Source of the DNA: Fluviicola sp.
GTDB taxonomy: Bacteria > Bacteroidota > Bacteroidia > Flavobacteriales_D > Crocinitomicaceae
Assembly (NCBI RefSeq): GCF_029266855.1
Contig: NZ_JAQSWB010000004.1
Span: 124,001-188,000, forward strand
DNA length: 64,000 bases
Direction: 5' to 3'
Shown here: positions 25,975 through 34,554 of the stretch, in pieces
Layout: each line of letters starts with the position of its first letter
How positions within the stretch are numbered: the stretch's first letter is position 1
Made by a program: the position numbers and the translations under genes
The notes under the pieces: model-generated
Database searches by the model: none
Seen by the model: the letters and a program-made list of their open reading frames with translations, nothing else
What the model was told of the DNA's origin: nothing

Positions 25975-27467
25975 TGCGGATCCAACTTCTCATAGCAGCA
26001 TTCATTTGCGCTTTCCTAAGTTATTCGCAAGGAACGATTGATCGCATTCGTCACTTCAACCTGAAGTCTGACATTGCACCTTCACGTACAATCCATCATT
26101 CCATTCAGCCAGCGATTCGGTTTGTTATCGGAAAACCACAACCACCTTCACTGACAGACTCGCTCACACTTTCCAGCGAAACCAACATTTTTAAGGCTCC
26201 GTTCAGTGCGAAAAATTCGCATCGCAGTTTTGCCATTTTACCTGCAAGTGACAGTTATTTTCAATACGATACCGCAGTGAGTTACCGAGCCGCAATCGGT
26301 TTCAATTTCGAAAAAACATGGGGCAAGTGGTATAACCGCACTCAGCTTACATCCGGCTGGAGCTTAAGAGAAGATTACACCCAAACCCACGTGGCATTTT
26401 CTCCTTTACACAATCGGAATTCCTTTTGGTTCACAGATATCCGCACGCGCATTGGCTATACGCCGAACGACATGCTTCACATCAGTACAGGAATTGACAA
26501 CCAGTTTTTTGGTGAAGGTTACCGTTCATTAATCCAGGGAGACCAGGTTGCTCCAAATCCTTTTGTCCAGTTCCGAGTGAATTTCTGGAACCTCGAATAC
26601 GGATTACTCTACCAGTTTTTACATGAAAATAACCTGGCAAACAAAACCCGCGACTGGAAATACAACACCACTCATTACCTGAGCATGAATATCGGATCCA
26701 ATTTCAATATTATGCTTTTGGAATCCGTCATCTTCCAGTCTAAAGACAGCACTTACAAGCGCGGATATGAAGTAGAATACCTAAACCCCTTTGTTTTCTT
26801 CCGTCCGCAGGAATACAGTTTGGGCTCTACAGACAACGTATTACTCGCCCTGCAGTCATCTTATTATTTTTCAAACAAAAAGCATTGTATTTACTTTCAA
26901 TTACCATTGGACGAGTTTGTATTGGGAGAAATTACCAAACGTTCCAAATGGTGGGCAAATAAATACGGGCTGCAATTGGGAGTCAAGGGTCAGTTTAAGC
27001 GCTGGTCCTATCATTTCGAAGGAAATTTAGTCCGGCCGTACACTTTCTCGCATATTTCTTCAGGGCAAAACAACGGTTCTCTCGGCCTGCCGCTTGGTCA
27101 TTACCTGGGAAGCAACTTTGCCGAACTGATTGCAACAGCCCGGATTCCATTCAGGAACTTTCAATTAACACTTTTCTCCTCTTTCTACCTGAAAGGATAT
27201 GATGATTCTGCTGTCAGTTACGGAGGTGATATTTATAAAAGCTACACTTCACATCCAAAAGAATTCGAAAACACAATAGGTCAGGGTCTTACCCAACGTG
27301 CTGTCTCACTTCAGGCAAATGCCTCTACGACTTTGGACAAACTGCAATTGGAACTCTATCTTCAGGCCGGGTTGCAATACAGCTGGGGAGAAATGGGATC
27401 AAACACCGATCCGCTGATTTGTTTAGGTATCCGGAGCCGCCTGTTTAACGAGCGAAAAATCAGGTAA
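25974..27467 (+). CDS. Wzi/RemB-like outer-membrane protein 2
   Basis: 497 residues, signal peptide (LSYSQG), beta-barrel character. It carries STGIDNQFFGEGYRSLIQGD and GLPLGHYLGSNFAELI, counterparts of the two motifs in the preceding protein. The two are a tandem paralogue pair with overlapping stop and start (TGATG). They may form a heteromeric surface complex. A strong terminator follows directly. Confidence 0.72.
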   Translation: MRIQLLIAAFICAFLSYSQGTIDRIRHFNLKSDIAPSRTIHHSIQPAIRFVIGKPQPPSLTDSLTLSSETNIFKAPFSAKNSHRSFAILPASDSYFQYDTAVSYRAAIGFNFEKTWGKWYNRTQLTSGWSLREDYTQTHVAFSPLHNRNSFWFTDIRTRIGYTPNDMLHISTGIDNQFFGEGYRSLIQGDQVAPNPFVQFRVNFWNLEYGLLYQFLHENNLANKTRDWKYNTTHYLSMNIGSNFNIMLLESVIFQSKDSTYKRGYEVEYLNPFVFFRPQEYSLGSTDNVLLALQSSYYFSNKKHCIYFQLPLDEFVLGEITKRSKWWANKYGLQLGVKGQFKRWSYHFEGNLVRPYTFSHISSGQNNGSLGLPLGHYLGSNFAELIATARIPFRNFQLTLFSSFYLKGYDDSAVSYGGDIYKSYTSHPKEFENTIGQGLTQRAVSLQANASTTLDKLQLELYLQAGLQYSWGEMGSNTDPLICLGIRSRLFNERKIR

Positions 27468-27469
27468 TA

Positions 27470-27501
27470 AAAAAAGGATCCCATTGCTGAAATCCTTTTT
27501 T
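27470..27501 (+). terminator. Bidirectional terminator
   Basis: AAAAAGGAT/ATCCTTTTT stem with a 12-nt loop and T-run, 4 bp after the second Wzi-like gene; it also faces the convergent DUF4382 gene. Confidence 0.82.
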
Positions 27502-27526
27502 CGTTAACCTTCATCTACACAAAACT

Positions 27527-28306
27527 TTAGATTTGAATCGAGCCTAGACTTTTGATCTGGCCTTTAGAAACCGTTACGTTTTGTATGCTCTTTTGAGATG
27601 CTACCACTTCACCAAGTCCTTTCGCCTCAATCTTCAAAAGATAGGTTCCATCCGGAACTCCTTTAATTAAAAAATATCCATTCGCGTTTGTGTAAGTGCT
27701 TGCATTGTGCGATGCGTTACTTAAACTGATTGCTGCTTTTGTTGTACCGCTTACATGTCCCTGAACCCCGGTGTCCGGATCGGAGATTTCAGTCAGAACA
27801 GGATTCAATATATACCCTCCGCCTGCTTGAATAACAGATGAGCCCACATTGAAGTCCAGCAAAACACTTGATGTTACTCCGCTGTTTACCTGGCAATGAA
27901 TTGGGACTTCAACCTGGTGAGAAACATTTGAGCTAAATGATAAATTCACCGTGTTGAGGCCATTTGTACCATTGAAAGACAGACTGTTTTCGCCGCTAAA
28001 CGTCAACCGAAGTTTGGTGTATGTACCCGGCTGAACAGTTGTAGCGCTTGCAATGGTAACTTCTGCACCATTGGTCAGGTCGAGAATATTAATCTCCTGA
28101 GTGCTTTCATTGATAGTAACCCAGCCCGAATTCTCCAAATACGCTTCCACCTTCATGATTTCAACATTCAGGGCTACAAAATCCCCGGGTGAATCCGTCA
28201 TTCTAACTTCCATTTGTCCCTGAGAGACCTTATTGTCTTTCTTACATGATTGAATAGTGAACCCTGCACAAACAACCAACAACGTTAATACCAGTATCCT
28301 TTTCAT
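27527..28306 (-). CDS. DUF4382 lipoprotein with carboxypeptidase-like regulatory domain
   Basis: 259 residues. Lipobox FTIQSC (cysteine at about 20), then a DUF4382 domain (about residues 32-170; QMEVRMTDSPGDFVALNVEI, VQPGTYTKLRL). A carboxypeptidase-regulatory-like beta-sandwich follows (about 180-259; GVQGHVSGTTKAAISL, NGYFLIKGVPDGTYLLKIEA). Such proteins are exposed lipoproteins of Bacteroidota with unknown function. Single-gene unit; a candidate small RNA with its own terminator lies upstream on the same strand. Confidence 0.85.
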   Translation of the reverse strand: MKRILVLTLLVVCAGFTIQSCKKDNKVSQGQMEVRMTDSPGDFVALNVEIMKVEAYLENSGWVTINESTQEINILDLTNGAEVTIASATTVQPGTYTKLRLTFSGENSLSFNGTNGLNTVNLSFSSNVSHQVEVPIHCQVNSGVTSSVLLDFNVGSSVIQAGGGYILNPVLTEISDPDTGVQGHVSGTTKAAISLSNASHNASTYTNANGYFLIKGVPDGTYLLKIEAKGLGEVVASQKSIQNVTVSKGQIKSLGSIQI

Positions 28307-28497
28307 AATCGTGCATTTAATTCCGTCGGGGGTTTAACGAAGTTTATGCCAAAAGAAACCGGGAGATCTGAAATGAAGCCGAAACCACTTATAAATAAAG
28401 GAATGTTCAGGAAATGTATGAAGCGGTAATGTCTTAGGCTTGGTATGTTAATCTTATCAAAATGAAAAGATGATTTTCAATATGAAGGATTTTTGAC

Positions 28498-28531
28498 AAA
28501 AAAAAGAGGGAGGCTTACCACTTCCTCCCTC
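28498..28531 (-). terminator. Rho-independent terminator of the candidate RNA
   Basis: Perfect stem GAGGGAGG/CCTCCCTC with a 10-nt loop and an eight-T tail on the minus strand. The nearest upstream minus-strand gene is more than 6 kb away, so it must end a local transcript. Confidence 0.82.
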
Positions 28532-28589
28532 AAACTAACACACCTATGACCCGATTTTTGAGTATTCAAAAAGAAACTCATAACCTGAT
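28498..28589 (-). ncRNA. Candidate small RNA (~90 nt)
   Basis: On the minus strand an exact -7 box (TACCTTTG, 28596-28603) is followed by about 90 nt without a useful ORF. They end in a perfect 8-bp terminator stem (GAGGGAGG/CCTCCCTC) and eight T. Within the RNA, TATGA pairs with TCATA around an inner GTTTC/GAATAC hairpin. It is not a simple leader of the DUF4382 gene, since the terminator is ~190 bp before that ATG. An attenuator is the alternative. No known RNA family is recognised. Confidence 0.5.
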
Positions 28590-28595
28590 ACAGAA

Positions 28596-28603
28596 CAAAG
28601 GTA
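28596..28603 (-). promoter_or_regulatory. -7 promoter box TACCTTTG for the candidate RNA
   Basis: Exact TAnnTTTG on the minus strand. A TTTG occurs 15 bp upstream, closer than the usual -33 spacing. Confidence 0.5.
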
Positions 28604-28770
28604 TCTTTAAAGTTAAATCAAACACATATAAATTAATAAGAGGTGGGAACGAAGTAACATTTGGTTCATTTTTAAGAATACTTGAAATAATCTTTATCTA
28701 AAATCAATCTAATTTAAACCCGAATTGAAATTTTGGATTGGAGTTGGGTACAACTTCACAACTTGATGCG

Positions 28771-28778
28771 TACATTTG
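28771..28778 (+). promoter_or_regulatory. -7 promoter box TACATTTG of the cytochrome oxidase operon
   Basis: Exact TAnnTTTG box 23 bp before the ATG at 28802. It lies inside the longer ORF that the track starts at a TTG (28733), which favours the 28802 start. Confidence 0.6.
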
Positions 28779-28801
28779 CACAATCTTTAAAAAGAGTAAT
28801 T

Positions 28802-29713
28802 ATGGGTATCGGAAAAAAAGTGAAGATGTACATGAATTTCACCAAATTCAGACTCTCAGCCCTTGTTATTCTATCTGCCCTTTCCGGATATTTATTTGTA
28901 GGAGGTCATGACGGACTGGAAATGACTTACTTAATGCTTGGTGGTTTGCTGGTAACAGCTGCTTCCAACGGTTCCAATCAAATCTGGGAACGGGAACTGG
29001 ATGTTTTGATGAACCGTACAGGAAAGAGACCACTTCCCATGGGAGAAATGTCAGTAAATGAAGGCCTGATCGTGGTAGCCGCTTGCTTACTGCCGGGTCT
29101 TTGGATGCTTCATGAGTTGAACCTGGCATCCATGCTTCTTGGTTTGGCTGCCTTTGTTTCCTATGTTTTCATCTACACTCCAATGAAACGCATTTCCACC
29201 TGGGCGGTTTTTGTGGGGGCATTTCCTGGGGCACTTCCACCCATGATCGGTGTTGTTGCAGGAACGGAATCGGGAGAGCTAGGCTTGGTTGCAGGAGTTC
29301 TGTTCTTTGTGCAATTCGTATGGCAGTTTCCGCATTTTTGGGCAATTGCGTGGGTTGTTTACGATGATTATCAGCAAGCAGGATTTTCATTACTACCATC
29401 AAAGGATGGGCGCACAAAAGGATCTGCTTTTCAGATAGTTATTTACTCGCTGGCATTGATCCCTTTTTCCTTATTACCATGGTTAATGGGCTGGACTAGT
29501 GACATTACCTTAATTGTAGCAGGAACTTGTTCAATCTTATTTTTTCTTCAAGCCTACAAACTTTTCTTGAGCCTTACCATTGCAGATGCCAGAAAACTGA
29601 TGTTTGCCTCCTTTATCTGGTTACCAGTTGTTCAATTTTTATATGTGTTCGACAGAAATCTTCCGGCAATTAAAGCTGCTCTTGGGGAACACGTTACACT
29701 TTTTTTAAAATAA
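28802..29713 (+). CDS. ctaB: Protoheme IX farnesyltransferase (heme O synthase)
   Basis: 303 residues from the ATG at 28802; the track's TTG start would put the promoter inside the gene. UbiA-family membrane prenyltransferase with about eight transmembrane helices. It attaches farnesyl to heme B, making heme O for cytochrome oxidase. Motifs: the first aspartate-rich loop as SNGSNQIWERELDVLMNRTGKRPL and the second at VVYDDYQQAGFSLLP. Start of the ctaB-cox III-cox III-cox IV-SCO-SCO-DUF420 cluster, with 1-bp spacing to the next gene. Confidence 0.93.
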   Translation: MGIGKKVKMYMNFTKFRLSALVILSALSGYLFVGGHDGLEMTYLMLGGLLVTAASNGSNQIWERELDVLMNRTGKRPLPMGEMSVNEGLIVVAACLLPGLWMLHELNLASMLLGLAAFVSYVFIYTPMKRISTWAVFVGAFPGALPPMIGVVAGTESGELGLVAGVLFFVQFVWQFPHFWAIAWVVYDDYQQAGFSLLPSKDGRTKGSAFQIVIYSLALIPFSLLPWLMGWTSDITLIVAGTCSILFFLQAYKLFLSLTIADARKLMFASFIWLPVVQFLYVFDRNLPAIKAALGEHVTLFLK

Positions 29714-29714
29714 T

Positions 29715-30770
29715 ATGTCACAAAACGATTATAATCAAGAATTAACTCCCGAGGTTCGGGAGAAAATGCGAAAAAACCTCATTTACGTAGGGATTTTCAG
29801 CATCGTGATGCTATTTGCAGGTTTATCTTCAGGTTACATTGTAAGTGCAGGAGATACTTTTTGGGTCAAATACAATTTCCCACCGGCATTTTATATTTCC
29901 ACAGCATTAATCATTTTAAGCAGTATCGTCCTGTTCTTTGGGATTAAAGCTGCTCAGAAAGGGAATGCAGGGATTTTGAAAACGATTGTTCCGCTAACTT
30001 TTATCCTGGGAGTTGGATTTGCATATTTCCAGTTTAAAGGATATAAAGAGCTTTATCAGAACGGGGCATTCCTGTCTTCCAAAATCACGGTTTCCGAAGG
30101 GCGCTACGGCACGTATTACGAGCTTCAGGTGGATGGGAAATACATGGAAGTCGACGGAAACGATTACCTGATTGCCGGAAAAATTATTTCTGAAGAGCAG
30201 AAAAAAGAAATCGGCGCTTTTGCAAAACAATTTGAGCGAATTACAAAAGTCAAAGATCCTAAGATTAGTGGTCTGGACAAATACACTATTCTATATAAGA
30301 GTCAACCGGTAAGCCTAAAGAACGGAAAGTTCTTTGTCCAGGATACTGTTGAATTGAAACGCGTTGATCTGATTCGACTGGAAGAATTTTCCTGGCATAT
30401 TCGTGACGGGAGAGGCGATTTTTACCACGCTGGAAAATATGGAAAAGATTTTAAAATCTATTATAAGAAACAGGAACTGGACTACAAAGACAGAACCCTT
30501 TATTATAAAGGAATTCCTTTAAGCGCGCCACTTCAGCTTAAGATGGATTCGTCTTCCGATACAGCCACTTCCTATCTATACATATTGACCTTTTTGCACT
30601 TATTACATATTTTAGTTACGCTGATATTTGTATTCAGAGCTTCAATTCGTTCATTCTCAGGTAAATTAGCTGCTGATAATTTTCTTCCTGTGCGCACTCT
30701 TGCTATTTTCTGGCATTTTTTAGGCGTATTATGGATCTATTTGTTGCTTTTTTTGCTTTTTATTCATTAA
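29715..30770 (+). CDS. Cytochrome c oxidase subunit III homologue with inserted domain (copy 1)
   Basis: 351 residues. Membrane helices at about 24-46, 60-78 and 92-112, then a hydrophilic insertion of about 160 residues (from GAFLSSKITV to DSSSDTATS), then the conserved YLYILTFLHLLHILVTL helix and a final FWHFLGVLWIYLL helix. The ends match short heme-copper oxidase subunit III proteins of Bacteroidota (about 190-200 residues); the insertion accounts for the extra length. It contains beta-like repeated motifs (YYELQVDGKYMEVDG, LKNGKFFVQD) and is probably extramembrane. Followed by a second subunit III. Confidence 0.85.
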   Translation: MSQNDYNQELTPEVREKMRKNLIYVGIFSIVMLFAGLSSGYIVSAGDTFWVKYNFPPAFYISTALIILSSIVLFFGIKAAQKGNAGILKTIVPLTFILGVGFAYFQFKGYKELYQNGAFLSSKITVSEGRYGTYYELQVDGKYMEVDGNDYLIAGKIISEEQKKEIGAFAKQFERITKVKDPKISGLDKYTILYKSQPVSLKNGKFFVQDTVELKRVDLIRLEEFSWHIRDGRGDFYHAGKYGKDFKIYYKKQELDYKDRTLYYKGIPLSAPLQLKMDSSSDTATSYLYILTFLHLLHILVTLIFVFRASIRSFSGKLAADNFLPVRTLAIFWHFLGVLWIYLLLFLLFIH

Positions 30771-30791
30771 ACTTGCACAAAAAATTATAAA

Positions 30792-31844
30792 ATGGCTGGA
30801 CACGCTACAACACATGTCGACGCTGCAACCGCTTGGAGCGGGAAGGTTTCTCCGTTTAACGTAAGTTACGGAAAGCTTATGATGTGGTTTTTCTTGGTAT
30901 CGGATGCATTGACATTCGGTGGATTGTTAGTTGCTTATGGTTATACGCGCCACACAACACAGGCTGCCTGGCCGATCGGTGAAGAGACTTTTGACTCCTT
31001 ACCTTTCTTAGGTCACGGTTATCCTTTGATGTATGTTGCATTAATGACCTTTATTTTGATCGTATCTTCGGTTACGATGGTATTGGCAGTTGAGGCAGGT
31101 CACCGAATGGATAAGAAAGGTGTTATGAAGTGGATGATCGCTACGATCATCGGTGGTTTCTTCTTCCTGGGTTCCCAGGCATGGGAGTGGTCTCACTTTA
31201 TCCACGGTTCTCATTTCGGAAGCGTTGAAATTCTATCCGGAGAACATACAGGATCCCGTGCTATTGTTAAAGGTCATTTCGGAGATCTGGAAAGCTTTAC
31301 AGTAGTTCAGGCAGGAAAACACCACAAAGTTGGAGATGTGATCAAAGAAACTCCTGACGAATTGTTCCACCACTTCCGCACAGCGGTAATGAACGGACAA
31401 GTGAAGGACGGGAAAATTACACTTCACGACGGTTCTGTTGCTACATGGAAAAAACACCACGATGAGCATATGGAATTGATCATCAAAACTGACGGAAATG
31501 AGCACTCATTACCTAAAGTAACTAAGATCCACGGAAAAGATGCTGAAGTGAAATATTGGGAGTCTGTTAATTCAGGTAAAAAAGGAGCTATCATTTACGG
31601 AGCAGATCTTCAAAGCAACGAATACGGTCCTTCTCAATACGGTCAATTCTTCTTCTTCATTACCGGATTCCACGGATTCCACGTATTCTCCGGAGTAATG
31701 ATCAATATTTTGATCTTCTTGGGTGTTTCCCGAGGAACATATCACAAACGCGGACATTACGAAATGGTTGAGAAAACAGGATTGTACTGGCACTTTGTCG
31801 ATTTAGTATGGGTGTTTGTATTTACATTCTTCTACTTAGTTTAA
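30792..31844 (+). CDS. ctaE: Cytochrome c oxidase subunit III with inserted domain (copy 2)
   Basis: 350 residues and the closer match to canonical subunit III: KLMMWFFLVSDALTFGGLL (first helix), SQAWEWSHFI, then GQFFFFITGFHGFHVFSGV and the final WHFVDLVWVFVFTFFYL. Between helices, about residues 143-280 form a hydrophilic, histidine-rich insertion (GKHHKVGDVI, WKKHHDEHMEL). Subunit III stabilises the catalytic subunit I and the proton path; subunits I and II are not in the window. Lies between the first subunit III and the cox IV gene with short gaps. Confidence 0.92.
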   Translation: MAGHATTHVDAATAWSGKVSPFNVSYGKLMMWFFLVSDALTFGGLLVAYGYTRHTTQAAWPIGEETFDSLPFLGHGYPLMYVALMTFILIVSSVTMVLAVEAGHRMDKKGVMKWMIATIIGGFFFLGSQAWEWSHFIHGSHFGSVEILSGEHTGSRAIVKGHFGDLESFTVVQAGKHHKVGDVIKETPDELFHHFRTAVMNGQVKDGKITLHDGSVATWKKHHDEHMELIIKTDGNEHSLPKVTKIHGKDAEVKYWESVNSGKKGAIIYGADLQSNEYGPSQYGQFFFFITGFHGFHVFSGVMINILIFLGVSRGTYHKRGHYEMVEKTGLYWHFVDLVWVFVFTFFYLV

Positions 31845-31863
31845 TTTTTTAGAACGATATATC

Positions 31864-32232
31864 ATGGAAAGAGACGATATTATTGAATATTCATTAGATG
31901 CTCACCATAGCGAAGAGGCTGGTAAGAAGATTCGTCGTAAAATTTGGTTAGTAACAGCGATCCTTACTGTAATTACAGCATTTGAAGTTGCCGTAGGTGC
32001 AATGGTTCACCAGGACAACCCGTATTGGTGGGTAGTTAAATTGCTGTTCATCGGTTTGACTTTGTTGAAAGCAGGTTACATTGTACTTGTATTCATGCAC
32101 TTAGGTGATGAAAGAAAAGTATTGAAGTATTGCATTTTAGTTCCGTATTTTATATTTGTTATATACCTTATTTTCATTGCTCTGACTGAAGCTAATGCAG
32201 TTCATCAAGCTTGGGAAACATACGGAGGATAG
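31864..32232 (+). CDS. Cytochrome c oxidase subunit IV (prokaryotic type)
   Basis: 122 residues, three transmembrane helices (about 29-48, 60-80, 91-110). Typical prokaryotic subunit IV features: WLVTAILTVITAFEVAVGA, LLKAGYIVLVFMHLGDERK and the C-terminal VPYFIFVIYLIFIALTEAN. Small accessory subunit of the aa3/caa3-type oxidase. The gene order after two subunit III genes is standard for Bacteroidota. Confidence 0.92.
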   Translation: MERDDIIEYSLDAHHSEEAGKKIRRKIWLVTAILTVITAFEVAVGAMVHQDNPYWWVVKLLFIGLTLLKAGYIVLVFMHLGDERKVLKYCILVPYFIFVIYLIFIALTEANAVHQAWETYGG

Positions 32233-32257
32233 TTTTCACTTAAACGATTTATAGCCA

Positions 32258-32950
32258 ATGGCTAAGTCAAATTCTAAGGCCGGTTCGTTAAAATCAGTGT
32301 TCGCACTACTGCTTTTATTCGGACCGGCTCTTATTTTAATATTCATTTCCACTCGGGGCTGCGAACACAAATTCAAAGAGCTGGATGACTACGGAGCAAT
32401 TCCAAAATTCTCCTTAACGGATGCGAATGGAAAGGTATATACCAACGACTCTTTTAAGAATCAGATTGTACTTTATACTACCATTCAACCCTCTTGCCCG
32501 GATTCCTGCGGTGTAACAATCTGGCACCTGGATCAATTAATTTACCAGACGCTTCGTGAAAACAAAAAGAAACTGCATCATGTCAAACTGATCTCTATTC
32601 TTACAGACGGGGCGGGTAATCCCGACAAACACATCAAGGACGTGGAATTCATGTTAAGAGATCGCGTAGAGGGATTTGATCCTTCTATCTGGCTGGTACT
32701 TTCAGGAGATGCAAAATCTCTTTACAACATCAAACACAATGGTCAAACCCTGCTTCAGGAAGATAAAAAATACTTCGGCGGTTTCGGTTTCCAGGAATTG
32801 ATGCTCCTTTCGGATAAAAGCAATCACTTGAGAATGGTCTTGCCTGGAAAAACAGAAGGTACAATTCGTACGATGCGTGATCACATGGCACTTTTGGAAA
32901 AAGAATACGATATCAAAGCATTCAAACTCAAGAAAGCGAAAGAACAATGA
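32258..32950 (+). CDS. SCO1/SenC-like membrane-anchored protein lacking the usual histidine
   Basis: 230 residues: one N-terminal transmembrane anchor (FALLLLFGPALILIFIS) and a periplasmic thioredoxin-like domain. The cysteine pair is present in PSCPDSCGVT (CxxxC). However, the region where SCO proteins have their copper-ligand histidine (DHS or similar before a LVD strand) reads GFGFQELMLLSDKS, without histidine. It may therefore be a thiol-disulfide partner and not a copper donor (inference). Overlaps the next SCO gene by 4 bp. Confidence 0.83.
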   Translation: MAKSNSKAGSLKSVFALLLLFGPALILIFISTRGCEHKFKELDDYGAIPKFSLTDANGKVYTNDSFKNQIVLYTTIQPSCPDSCGVTIWHLDQLIYQTLRENKKKLHHVKLISILTDGAGNPDKHIKDVEFMLRDRVEGFDPSIWLVLSGDAKSLYNIKHNGQTLLQEDKKYFGGFGFQELMLLSDKSNHLRMVLPGKTEGTIRTMRDHMALLEKEYDIKAFKLKKAKEQ

Positions 32951-33612
32951 AACAAGTAATCTATGTCGCGTTGGCTCTAATCCTTTTCTCCGCTTGTAAA
33001 ACAGAAGAGAAGAAACCGCAAGCCCTTCCCTATTTCGGGAACTACGACATCGTTTATTCCGAAACGGATGGTGTGCAGTCAATCGATACAGTTTTCCCGA
33101 AAATACCGGCATTCTCCTACCTGAACCAGGATTCCGTGGTAATTACCTCGAAGTCTATGAAAGGAAAGGTATGGATTGCCAATTTTTTCTTTACCAGCTG
33201 TCCGAGTATTTGTCCGCCAATGATCTCGCAAATGAAGCGCTTGAACATACTGACTAAAGATCTTGCTTCGGAGGTTCAGTTTATGTCATTCAGCATTGAT
33301 CCGAAAACCGATCAACCACACGTTTTAAAGAATTATATCCGAAACAACGGGATTCAGGCAAGCAATTGGCATTTTTTCACCGGTGACGAAGCAAAAACAC
33401 ACCGTCTTGGAGTTATGCATTTCATGGTACATGCGGATAAAGACCCTATGGCAGCCGGTGGTTTTGCACACAGTGACGGGATGGTTTTAGTTGACCGTGA
33501 AGGATATGTCAGAGGAGTTTATCGTGGTACTCAAACACGGGAGGTCGATAAATTAAATAAAGACCTACGCAAATTATTAGAAATTGAATATGGAATCAAC
33601 TCAAAGCACTAA
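32947..33612 (+). CDS. SCO1/SenC copper chaperone lipoprotein
   Basis: 221 residues. Lipobox LFSAC (cysteine at about 17) and a thioredoxin-fold SCO domain with the copper-binding TSCPSICPPM motif (CxxxCP) and the third ligand histidine in FAHSDGMVLVDREG. It delivers copper to the CuA centre of cytochrome oxidase subunit II. Overlaps the preceding gene by 4 bp and the DUF420 gene by 23 bp, so all are one operon. Confidence 0.93.
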   Translation: MKQVIYVALALILFSACKTEEKKPQALPYFGNYDIVYSETDGVQSIDTVFPKIPAFSYLNQDSVVITSKSMKGKVWIANFFFTSCPSICPPMISQMKRLNILTKDLASEVQFMSFSIDPKTDQPHVLKNYIRNNGIQASNWHFFTGDEAKTHRLGVMHFMVHADKDPMAAGGFAHSDGMVLVDREGYVRGVYRGTQTREVDKLNKDLRKLLEIEYGINSKH

Positions 33613-34165
33613 ACATGGGATTCGCAAACTGATTATTGCACTTTCTATCGTTATACCACTTGTAGTCGCAGCATTGTTTAAAGTAAAAATCGAAGGATAT
33701 GACTGGCATTTCCTGCCGTCAATTTATGCCTGTATCAATGGTCTGACAGCCATTCTTTTAGTTGTCGCCTTAGTTGCCATCAAACAAAAGAAAATCAGCC
33801 TGCACGAAGCAATCATTAAAGTTTGCATGGTACTATCAGTTTTATTTCTTTTGTGTTACATTGCTTATCATATGACCTCCGATCCAACGGTTTATGGTGA
33901 TTTAAACGGAAGCGGTGAATTGGAACAATACGAGCTGAAGACCCTGTCATCTGCAAGCAAAATCGCTTACTATTTAATATTGATCACGCACATTATCTTA
34001 AGTGTGGCTGTGATTCCTATGGTTCTTTTCTCTTATTTGTATGCCTGGGAAGGAAAATACGATAAGCACCGTAAATGGACGAAAATTACCTGGCCTTTGT
34101 GGTTCTATGTTGCTGCAAGCGGAGTGGTGGTTTATTTGATGATTTCGCCTTACTATCCGAATTGA
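33590..34165 (+). CDS. DUF420 family membrane protein
   Basis: 191 residues from the ATG at 33590; the track's start at 33584 is a TTG. Five membrane helices, with the family hallmarks LPSIYACINGLTAILLV, SVLFLLCYIAYHM and ILITHIILSVAVIP (conserved histidines in two helices). A DUF420 gene ends the cytochrome oxidase assembly cluster in many Bacteroidota; a role in oxidase assembly is likely but unproven. Its last ~40 bp are repeated downstream at 34555-34596. Confidence 0.9.
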   Translation: MESTQSTKHGIRKLIIALSIVIPLVVAALFKVKIEGYDWHFLPSIYACINGLTAILLVVALVAIKQKKISLHEAIIKVCMVLSVLFLLCYIAYHMTSDPTVYGDLNGSGELEQYELKTLSSASKIAYYLILITHIILSVAVIPMVLFSYLYAWEGKYDKHRKWTKITWPLWFYVAASGVVVYLMISPYYPN

Positions 34166-34223
34166 TTCCTAAATTGGACTAAGCTGATTAAAAGAGCAGG
34201 TTATGTAAGAAAAACATTCCTCA

Positions 34224-34373
34224 TTTTTTACCGCAGATGCACAGATTCTAAGGGCGCTTACCAGTGGGAATTATGTATTTAACACAGGTAAGTTCTAAAT
34301 CTTTGCGCTCTCTGTTTCTCTGCGGTTTATAAATCCTACCTTATTTAACCGCAAAGAGTGAAAGAACGCAAAG
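34224..34373. repeat. Dispersed ACCGCAGATG element
   Basis: Left part (34224-34265) matches the minus-strand end of the element at 23491-23533, with a shared core GGCGCTTACCAGT. An inverse arm (CTCTGCGGTTTA) at about 34318-34328 and a further direct arm (AACCGCAAAGAGTG) follow. Confidence 0.6.
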
Positions 34374-34554
34374 GTTTGAATAGCTGTCTTATTAAAAATC
34401 AATTTCCTAAATTTCATTTTTCGTTACTTTCTTATGTAACTTTTGGTGTTACCTGTTTTAAGTACATAAATCCCCTTACCAGTCGCCCTCATACTCAGCA
34501 TATAACTATTAGAAAAATACAGACTGAGTTGTGGTTGTCAGGAAACCTAAATGT

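Noticed and set aside
28733-28801. N-terminal extension of ctaB from a TTG codon
   Set aside because: The oxidase promoter box lies within it and the usual UbiA N terminus starts at the ATG at 28802.
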